Source: Bin107 sp965221655 (GTDB lineage: Bacteria; UBA8248). Taken from it: a stretch of 64,000 nucleotides of DNA. The position numbers and the translations under genes are program-made. Positions 57,974 through 64,000 of the stretch are shown here, piece by piece (position 1 is the stretch's first letter; every line of letters starts with the position of its first letter). The notes under the pieces were generated by a model. That model saw only the letters and a program-made list of their open reading frames with translations, had not been told where the DNA came from and did not search any database. The stretch is taken from positions 2,046,001 through 2,110,000 of the forward strand of contig OZ244906.1 in assembly GCA_965221655.1 (NCBI GenBank), read 5' to 3'.

Positions 57974-59449
57974 ATGCGGAATTGTCTCCATCTTTCAAAA
58001 TCCCGTTGGGTGGGTTCGACTTCTTCATTCCTCGCGATATGGCTGGGGCTGGGTCTGCTCCTCACGCCCATGGATGCCCAATCCGCCATCAATGCGGCGG
58101 GGCTGCCCTCTCTGGCCGGCCTGGCCGAAAAGCTGAGCCCCTCCGTCGTGAACATCAGCACGGAAGTAGAAGTGGCGAAGAACCCGGGAGGCACGATACC
58201 GGGCATGCCGGGTAATTTGTGGAACGAATTTTTCAGGCGTTTCTACGAGGGGCCTTTCGGTCCCAACCCCCGAGGCGGCTTACCGGAGCCGAGATCCCGT
58301 AGATCACAGAACCTGGGCTCGGGCTTCATTGTCACCGATGCGGGGCTCGTACTGACAAACAACCACGTCGTGGAAAATGCGTCGAAAATTACGGTGCGCT
58401 TCAATGACAAGAAAAAGCGAAAGGCGAAAGTCGTGGGCCGCGACCCCCAAACCGATATCGCGTTGCTTCAGGTGGAGGCGAAGCCCGGAGATACGTTCAA
58501 CCCCGTGAAACTCGGAGACAGCGGAAAGCTTCGGGTAGGCGACTGGGTGGTGGCTATAGGAAATCCGTTCGGGCTGTCTCACACGGTAACCGCGGGCATC
58601 GTCAGCGCCAAGGGGCGTGTCATCGGTTCGGGTCGATACGATGACTTCATCCAAACCGACGCCTCCATCAACCCGGGCAACAGCGGCGGCCCCCTGTTCG
58701 ACCTGAACGGCAACGTCGTGGGAATCAACACTGCCATCTTCAGCCGGGGAGGCGGAAACATCGGTATCGGCTTCGCCATACCAGTCAACATAGCGAAGAA
58801 ACTGATTCCGCAACTCCGTAAGGGAAGTGTGACGCGTGGATTTTTGGGCGTAACCATCCAGCCCGTCAACGAGAGCCTTGCGAAGGGACTCGAACTCAAG
58901 GAAACGCGGGGAGCGCTGGTCTCCAGCCTGGTGAAAGGCGGGCCTGCGGAGAAAGCCGGCATCAAAAGAGGCGACGTAATTGTGGGCGTGGACAAGAAAA
59001 AAATAGAAAACCCCCGCGCACTCTCCATGGCGGCCGCAGACCTGATGCCGGGTTCCATCGCGAAAGTCGACGTCATTCGGAAGGGCAAAAAACGCGTTAT
59101 CGAACTCAAGGTCGGCAAAATGCCCGGTTCAGAGGAATCGGCAGAAGTACCCAAGCCTGCCCTTCGCAACAGGCTGGGCATCGAAACCCAAAACCTCACC
59201 CCAGAAATCAGAAACCAAATCGGGGCGAAAACGCAGAAAGGTGTCGTAATCTCCAACGTGTTGCCAAATACCCCCGCGGCCACGGCGGGCTTGCGACGCG
59301 GTGATGTCATTATCGAAGCAAACAACAAGGCGGTTGCCGACACAAACGAATTGCACGAAGCACTCAAAAAGGGAGAAAACGAAGGAAACCTGTTCGTTAT
59401 CGAACGACGTGGGGCGACACTTTACGTTGCACTGGACGGAAAGGGGTAA
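57974..59449 (+). CDS. HtrA/DegP-like periplasmic serine protease
   Basis: A 491-residue DegP-type protease/chaperone. An N-terminal signal peptide (FLAIWLGLGLLLTPMDAQSA) leads to the trypsin-like domain with the complete triad His131 (TNNHVVE), Asp161 (PQTDIALL) and Ser237 (NPGNSGGP). Two PDZ domains follow, about 280-370 (GFLGVTIQPV) and 395-485 (LGIETQNLTPEI). It degrades misfolded envelope proteins. Start ATG 57974, with GGAGAAGGG upstream. The next gene starts 3 nt after its stop, so the two share a transcript. Confidence 0.95.
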   Translation: MRNCLHLSKSRWVGSTSSFLAIWLGLGLLLTPMDAQSAINAAGLPSLAGLAEKLSPSVVNISTEVEVAKNPGGTIPGMPGNLWNEFFRRFYEGPFGPNPRGGLPEPRSRRSQNLGSGFIVTDAGLVLTNNHVVENASKITVRFNDKKKRKAKVVGRDPQTDIALLQVEAKPGDTFNPVKLGDSGKLRVGDWVVAIGNPFGLSHTVTAGIVSAKGRVIGSGRYDDFIQTDASINPGNSGGPLFDLNGNVVGINTAIFSRGGGNIGIGFAIPVNIAKKLIPQLRKGSVTRGFLGVTIQPVNESLAKGLELKETRGALVSSLVKGGPAEKAGIKRGDVIVGVDKKKIENPRALSMAAADLMPGSIAKVDVIRKGKKRVIELKVGKMPGSEESAEVPKPALRNRLGIETQNLTPEIRNQIGAKTQKGVVISNVLPNTPAATAGLRRGDVIIEANNKAVADTNELHEALKKGENEGNLFVIERRGATLYVALDGKG

Positions 59450-59451
59450 AG

Positions 59452-60381
59452 GTGAAGGAGACGTTCGAGAAACCGGCCGGACTCAGTGAAAGCATTATCG
59501 CCGCGGCTTCGCAGATTTGCGACGAATTGGACGCCAAGGCGATTTTCATTCATGCCGACGCTATGAAGGATCTCGACGCCTTGTCGGAACTCCCGATGGG
59601 GGTGGAACACTTCGCCACCACCTGCTCTCCCGACCTCTACGAGGAACTCTATCGCCAAGGTTGCAGGGTGATGCAGTTGCCCGCCTTGTCCCTGAACCGA
59701 ATCGACATCATCAAGATGGGCGTCGTCATCGCCCTGAGCGAGGGTTCCATCACACAGAACGACACGGTAGTTTGTCTTTCAGGGCTGCCGGAAAACGAAG
59801 AGATTGACACTTTGATGGTATTTCATTTGGACCGGGAAAAGGAGATGCTCCAAACCTCGGAAACGCAAAGCGCTGTCGAAGGCGTAGACCCCAAAGTGTT
59901 CGAGACGGTCTTGTCCCTCGCCCTAGAGCTCGGCGCCGAGGGACGAGAGGGTAAACCGCGTGGGGCACTCTTCGTTCTGGGCGACCACGATTTGGTGCTT
60001 CAGTATTCACGCCAACTCGTTATCAACCCCTTCCATGGATATCCCGAAGAGCAAAGAAACATCATGGACCCAGCCCTTCGTGAGACCATCAAGGAATTCA
60101 GTGCTATCGACGGGGCTTTCGTCATTCGGGGGGATGGTATAATCGAGGCCGCCGGTAGGCACCTGAACGCGGCTCCCGAAAACGATTTGCCCCCCGGGTT
60201 GGGTTCGCGTCACATGGCCGCAGCAGGTATAACGGAAGTCAGTGCGGCCATATCGTTCGCGCTCAGTGAATCGACGGGAAGCGTCACCGTGCTCAAGGAC
60301 GGCAGAGTGTTCATGCAAATCAGCAAATCTCGGCCCACGAAAATATCGACGCAGGGCAAAAGCAAAGGGAAAAAGAAATAA
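59452..60381 (+). CDS. Diadenylate cyclase (DAC domain) with pyruvate kinase C-terminal-like N-terminus
   Basis: A 309-residue protein. The N-terminal 130 residues (IFIHADAMKDLDAL, YRQGCRVMQLP, VVIALSEG, DTVVCLSG) look like the pyruvate kinase alpha/beta domain found in DacZ-type cyclases. The C-terminal DAC domain has IDGAFVIRGDGIIEAAG (DGA motif) and GLGSRHMAAAGITEVSAAISFALSESTGSV, where the RHR motif of DisA is RHM. It would make c-di-AMP, which controls potassium and osmotic balance. The RHR variation leaves activity to be shown. A Lys-rich tail closes it. GTG 59452 is the start, with AAGGGG upstream. Confidence 0.85.
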   Translation: MKETFEKPAGLSESIIAAASQICDELDAKAIFIHADAMKDLDALSELPMGVEHFATTCSPDLYEELYRQGCRVMQLPALSLNRIDIIKMGVVIALSEGSITQNDTVVCLSGLPENEEIDTLMVFHLDREKEMLQTSETQSAVEGVDPKVFETVLSLALELGAEGREGKPRGALFVLGDHDLVLQYSRQLVINPFHGYPEEQRNIMDPALRETIKEFSAIDGAFVIRGDGIIEAAGRHLNAAPENDLPPGLGSRHMAAAGITEVSAAISFALSESTGSVTVLKDGRVFMQISKSRPTKISTQGKSKGKKK

Positions 60382-60399
60382 ACCGGGAGAAACGACACC

Positions 60400-60507
60400 A
60401 TGGTGTACGGAAAACTATTCGGATTGTTCGCTCTCATCATAGGTGGAGTCCTTGGGTTGAGCACGATCATTTTGATGCTCGATCTCATCGGTCTCTCGAT
60501 TTTTTAA
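60400..60507 (+). CDS. 35-residue single-span membrane peptide
   Basis: ATG 60400, with GGGAGA 8 nt upstream, opens a 35-codon frame ending TAA. It encodes a short polar start (MVYGKLFG) and one long hydrophobic helix of about 25 residues with a single Asp (LIIGGVLGLSTIILMLD). It lies 18 nt after the diadenylate cyclase stop and 21 nt before the methyltransferase start, filling that gap. The ribosome site, spacing and clean hydrophobic profile argue for a real small gene. The function is unknown. Confidence 0.6.
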   Translation: MVYGKLFGLFALIIGGVLGLSTIILMLDLIGLSIF

Positions 60508-60528
60508 GACCGATTGCAAACCCGCTTT

Positions 60529-61281
60529 ATGCAACTCGACCTCTTCGAGCGATTCAAGCACAATCGCTTCCTCGTCCCTATTTCCACGAATACGCTGCAA
60601 AAAATTGGGAACCATATTGGATTATCGACGAATTCTCTGGTTCTCGACGCGGCATGCGGCAAGGGCGGAAACCTCACCTCGCTCGCGCAAATGTTCGGTT
60701 GCTCCGCGATCGGACTCGACGACCGCCCCGAGTTCGTCGAAGACGCGAGGCGCCGGGTCATGTTCGAAGACATGTCCCACCTGATCGACTTGTTGACACA
60801 TTGGGGCGACGACCTTCCCTTTGACGACGATTATTTCGATTTGGCACTTTTGTGCACCCCTGCGCATCCTGCGCACCCCGCCGGCAAATTGAGCAGATTG
60901 ACGCGTACAGTGAAGCCCGGGGGGTGGATCGCTTATGCCGGCATGGTATGGAAGCAGACCGACGCAAACCTTCCCTCCGAGCGATTGACGAAATGGCTCG
61001 ACGCATATCTTCCCTGTGAACCACTCGATACGGAGGAGGTTTGGGCCCATTTTACTGAAGAGGGGTACAACGTCGCATTTATAGAGCACGAAACGGAGAG
61101 TTCTTGGGAGAATTTTCTCGCCCCACAGGCTCGCTCCATCATAGAGAACCGACACGAATACCCTGACTCGCGCGAAGCGCAAGACGTACTGGACAGATGG
61201 CAATTGGACATCGAGATATATCATGACGGCGGCGGGAGACAACTACTGAATTACGCCACTTTTCTGCTTCGATGTCCATAA
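60529..61281 (+). CDS. SAM-dependent methyltransferase
   Basis: A 250-residue class I methyltransferase. Motif I is LVLDAACGKGGNLTSLA, strand 2 ends GLDDRPEFVEDARRR (Asp), then HWGDDLPFDDDYFDLALLC and RTVKPGGWIAYAGM, followed by a substrate cap with ETESSWENFL. The CTPAHPAHPAGKL segment after motif IV is unusual. Acceptor unknown; a small molecule is more likely than RNA given the ubiE-like core. ATG 60529 is taken as the start; TTG 60514 is a possible alternative. In the htrA-dacZ-gatA run. Confidence 0.85.
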   Translation: MQLDLFERFKHNRFLVPISTNTLQKIGNHIGLSTNSLVLDAACGKGGNLTSLAQMFGCSAIGLDDRPEFVEDARRRVMFEDMSHLIDLLTHWGDDLPFDDDYFDLALLCTPAHPAHPAGKLSRLTRTVKPGGWIAYAGMVWKQTDANLPSERLTKWLDAYLPCEPLDTEEVWAHFTEEGYNVAFIEHETESSWENFLAPQARSIIENRHEYPDSREAQDVLDRWQLDIEIYHDGGGRQLLNYATFLLRCP

Positions 61282-61389
61282 CAGGAAAACCGGAGGCAAA
61301 AGAAAAAACGATACAATCGCGTTTCGAAATGATTCTCGGTATGTGGCGAGAAAACCACCACGGTAGCTACACAGTGCAGAGGAATGTGA

Positions 61390-62862
61390 ATGAACAAGTT
61401 GCTTCGACTCACCCTCACGGAAATCAGAAAAAACCTGCAAGCCGGGGAATTCAGTGCGGAGGAGTTGACCAAGGCGTATCTCGAACGTATCGATGAAACC
61501 GAAAAGAGGGTCGCCGCCTACCTCAATGTCCTTGCAGACGAAGCTCTAAGTGCTGCACGCGACGCCGACAAGAGAATCAGCACTGGGGATAATGACTCTC
61601 CTCTTCTGGGCGTACCCATGGCGGTGAAAGACCTACTTTGCATGAAAGGGACCAAGACCACTTGTGCCTCTCGGTTTTTGGAAAATTTCGAAGCCCCCTA
61701 TGACGCCACCGTAGTGGCGCGTCTAAAAAAAGCTGGTGCAATCATTCTCGGTAAACTGAACATGGATGAATTCGCCATGGGTTCATCCTGCGAACAAAGC
61801 GCTTTCGGGCCGACTCATAACCCATGGAACCTGAAGACCATCCCGGGAGGCAGCAGCGGCGGGTCCGCCGCCGCAGTCGCGGCACGGTCTTGTGCCGTTT
61901 CTCTGGGCTCCGATACCGGAGGCTCGATACGCCAGCCTGCGGCATGCTGCGGCGTCGTGGGCATGAAGCCTACTTATGGACGCATTTCACGCTATGGACT
62001 CATTGCCTTCGCGAGTTCGCTTGATCAGATCGGGCCATTTGCGAAAAACGTACGAGACGCTGCGATTTTGCTGGGCGTTGTCAGCGGACACGACCCACGT
62101 GATTCCACTTCGGCGAGGGAGATGGTTCCAGATTACACGGAAAGTTTGGAAAATGGAGTTCGAGGTCTAAAAATCGGCATTCCCAGAGAGTATTTCATCC
62201 AAGGCATGGACCCCGAGGTCGACGCGGCGGTCCAAGAAGCGATTTCCGTATTCGAGAAACAAGGAGCCGAAATCCACGAAATTTCCCTCCCGCACACCGA
62301 ATACGCCCTGCCCGTTTACTACATCCTCGCTCCAGCAGAGGCAAGCAGCAATCTGGCGCGTTATGACGGTGTGCGCTTCGGGGTACGCAAGGAAATGAGT
62401 TCCGCGTCCGGCCCCTTATTCGGCATGTATGCCGCAAGCCGAGAAAACGGTTTCGGAGAAGAAGTGAAGCGCCGTATTATGCTGGGCACCTATGCTCTGT
62501 CATCAGGCTATTACGACGCATTCTATACGAAAGCGCAAAAGGTCCGAACGCTGATTTGTCGAGATTTCCGGGCCGCGTTCGACAATATAGACATCGTGCT
62601 ATCCCCCACGGCACCGACTCCCGCCTTCGAGATTGGCGAACGTCTGGACGACCCCATCAGCATGTACCTCTCCGACATCTTGACGATACCTTGCAACCTG
62701 GCCGGCCTGCCCGGCATCAGCCAGCCTTGCGGATTCACTTCGCAGGGTTTGCCAATCGGGCTTCAGTTGGTGGGCAAACCTTTTGGTGAAAAAACGATTC
62801 TTCAGGCGGCGGCAGCCTTCGAGAAGGCGACGACACATCATGAAGTCCTACCGCCTTTGTAG
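61390..62862 (+). CDS. gatA: Aspartyl/glutamyl-tRNA amidotransferase subunit A
   Basis: A 490-residue amidase-signature enzyme. It releases ammonia from Gln for Glu-tRNA-Gln (and Asp-tRNA-Asn) transamidation. The Ser-cisSer-Lys triad is complete: Lys80 (MAVKDLL), Ser155 (PGGSSGGSAAA) and Ser179 (SDTGGSIRQPA). The GatA-specific KLNMDEFAMGSS and FGPTHNPW are present. Start ATG 61390. The gatB gene follows after 229 nt, but no gatC is seen before or between them. Confidence 0.97.
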   Translation: MNKLLRLTLTEIRKNLQAGEFSAEELTKAYLERIDETEKRVAAYLNVLADEALSAARDADKRISTGDNDSPLLGVPMAVKDLLCMKGTKTTCASRFLENFEAPYDATVVARLKKAGAIILGKLNMDEFAMGSSCEQSAFGPTHNPWNLKTIPGGSSGGSAAAVAARSCAVSLGSDTGGSIRQPAACCGVVGMKPTYGRISRYGLIAFASSLDQIGPFAKNVRDAAILLGVVSGHDPRDSTSAREMVPDYTESLENGVRGLKIGIPREYFIQGMDPEVDAAVQEAISVFEKQGAEIHEISLPHTEYALPVYYILAPAEASSNLARYDGVRFGVRKEMSSASGPLFGMYAASRENGFGEEVKRRIMLGTYALSSGYYDAFYTKAQKVRTLICRDFRAAFDNIDIVLSPTAPTPAFEIGERLDDPISMYLSDILTIPCNLAGLPGISQPCGFTSQGLPIGLQLVGKPFGEKTILQAAAAFEKATTHHEVLPPL

Positions 62863-62965
62863 TGCGACTCTACCCAAGGAAACGGCCGTGACGAAACCGA
62901 GAGAAACCTATCCGTCCTGCAAGCGACAGGTTCGGAAATCCGGTACCAAGAGAGTGACGGCCCGG

Positions 62966-62993
62966 TTACGGATTCGGCACAAAAGATTATAAT
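62966..62993 (+). promoter_or_regulatory. Candidate gatB promoter
   Basis: A perfect -10 TATAAT (62988-62993) lies 16 nt after TTACGG, a poor -35, about 100 nt before gatB. The 229-nt gap after gatA has no gene, so an independent promoter for gatB is plausible. Confidence 0.4.
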
Positions 62994-63091
62994 GTCTAGC
63001 GGGTTGGAGGTTGATTGAAGACGAGGCAAACGTTTATTTGATTTCCCGGCACGCGCTGAATAGGCGCTGAAGACACTTTTGATTGGGTAAT

Positions 63092-64000
63092 GTGGTGGCA
63101 TACGAAACGGTCATCGGTCTCGAAGTACATGCCCAGCTGAACACAAAGAGCAAAATTTTTTGCGGCTCGAGTTCCGCGTTCGGCGCAGACCCGAATGAAC
63201 ACACATGCACGGTGGACCTCGGATTGCCTGGCGTCTTGCCAGTCTTGAACCGGCAAGTCGTGGAGTACACCTTGCGGCTGGGCTTGGCTGTAGGGGCGGA
63301 GATCGCGCCTGTTTGCCGATTTGCACGAAAACATTACTTCTATCCGGATCTCCCCAAGGGATACCAAATCAGCCAATACGAGGAACCCATCTGCACTGGC
63401 GGAGAGGTGCACTTCGCAACCAAAGACGGGCGGGACGTGGTCATTTCCCTCACCAGAATCCACATGGAAGAAGATGCCGGCAAGCTCGTCCACGGGGATG
63501 AGATGGGAGACGCGAAGCATTCCTACTCGGATTTGAACCGGGCTGGCGTACCATTGCTCGAGATCGTCTCCGAGCCCGAACTCCGAAGCCCCGAAGACGC
63601 TGAGTCCTACATGAGAAAACTTCGCACCCTGGTGCGCTACCTGGGAATATCCGACGGCAATATGCAAGAGGGTAGCCTGCGGTGCGACGCCAACATCTCC
63701 CTCAGAGTGCAAGGTGCCGAGGAGTTGGGCGCAAAGGTCGAGATCAAGAACATGAACTCGTTTCGCAACCTCAGGCGCGCGCTCGAATATGAAGAGAAAC
63801 GCCAACGCGAAGTCCTCGATTCCGGCGGCGTCATTCATCAGGAAACAAGGCTTTGGGACGAGTCCGCGGGCGTAACGCGGGGCATGAGATCAAAGGAATA
63901 CGCTCACGATTACCGCTACTTTCCCGACCCGGATCTGGTGCCCCTTGCCGTAGATGCGAAATGGCTCGATACAGTTCACTCGCAAATGCCCGAATTGCCC
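63092..64000 (+). CDS. gatB: Aspartyl/glutamyl-tRNA amidotransferase subunit B (3' end beyond window)
   Basis: The frame is open from a GTG at 63092 or 63095 to the right window edge, 303 residues. The start YETVIGLEVHAQLNTKSKIFC is diagnostic of GatB. TVDLGLPGVLPVLNRQ, RKHYFYPDLPKGYQISQ, RIHMEEDAGKL, LNRAGVPLLEIVSEP and MQEGSLRCDANISLR, then KNMNSFRNLRRALEYE, all follow in order; these form the kinase/phosphotransfer core that activates Glu-tRNA-Gln. The tail domain, which binds tRNA, lies outside the window. Confidence 0.97.
   Translation, partial: MVAYETVIGLEVHAQLNTKSKIFCGSSSAFGADPNEHTCTVDLGLPGVLPVLNRQVVEYTLRLGLAVGAEIAPVCRFARKHYFYPDLPKGYQISQYEEPICTGGEVHFATKDGRDVVISLTRIHMEEDAGKLVHGDEMGDAKHSYSDLNRAGVPLLEIVSEPELRSPEDAESYMRKLRTLVRYLGISDGNMQEGSLRCDANISLRVQGAEELGAKVEIKNMNSFRNLRRALEYEEKRQREVLDSGGVIHQETRLWDESAGVTRGMRSKEYAHDYRYFPDPDLVPLAVDAKWLDTVHSQMPELP

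Noticed and set aside
61272..61496. Small frame before gatA as gatC
   Set aside because: It overlaps gatA in another frame and lacks the GatC pattern.

Overview
The window is GC-rich bacterial chromosome with a complete 16S-tRNA-Ile-tRNA-Ala-23S-5S operon, short intergenic gaps, Shine-Dalgarno-led genes and TonB-type outer-membrane uptake, so a Gram-negative bacterium. The content (hydantoinase A/B, CaiB CoA-transferase, EamA transporters, UGSC-type and glycine-reductase-B-like selenoproteins) resembles uncultivated delta-proteobacterial or Tectomicrobia-like lineages. That placement is an inference from gene content only; the 16S gene at 12207-13757 would settle it.

Layout. 1-7.1 kb (minus strand): a TonB-dependent receptor cut by the window edge, a small lipoprotein, a DUF309 protein and a three-gene ribose/xylose-type sugar ABC transporter. 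7.4-14 kb: an Mrr-like nuclease and the rRNA operon (minus strand) with terminator, boxA sites and a promoter. 14.1-18.1 kb: an FAD oxidoreductase/hydrolase pair and a divergent glyoxalase/creatininase pair. 18.4-27.4 kb: an uninterrupted nine-gene minus-strand run holding a UGSC-family selenoprotein, its Cys-rich partner, a CoA-transferase, hydrolases, an omega-type aminotransferase, a CxxU carboxymuconolactone-decarboxylase-like selenoprotein, a paralogue of it without redox residues, and an ammonium transporter. 27.5-40 kb: housekeeping and catabolic genes (gpmI, ctpA, a selenodomain-associated-type glycosyltransferase, hyuA/hyuB). 40-42 kb: a small XRE/DUF4258/ribbon-helix-helix-like module. 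42.3-50.5 kb: SDR, class IV aminotransferase, CsaA-like protein, a third selenoprotein (glycine/betaine reductase B-like), radical SAM-rimO-methyltransferase. 50.6-55.7 kb: a defence island with hicB, DUF3467, hicA and a large type IIG restriction-modification enzyme. 56-64 kb: two EamA paralogues, then a somewhat less GC-rich plus-strand cluster of htrA, a diadenylate cyclase, a 35-residue membrane peptide, a methyltransferase, gatA and partial gatB.

The main result is three genes, each split by one in-frame UGA, that read through into conserved sequence: UGSC at 25673-26230, CNYU at 20476-21132 and UPLC at 44368-45261. Two have perfect hairpins at the bacterial SECIS position. A standard annotation would break each into two short ORFs. 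Two of them lie in one catabolic gene run ending in an ammonium transporter, which suggests selenium-dependent breakdown of a nitrogen-containing compound; the substrate cannot be read from sequence. No selA, selB, selD or tRNA-Sec lies in the window.
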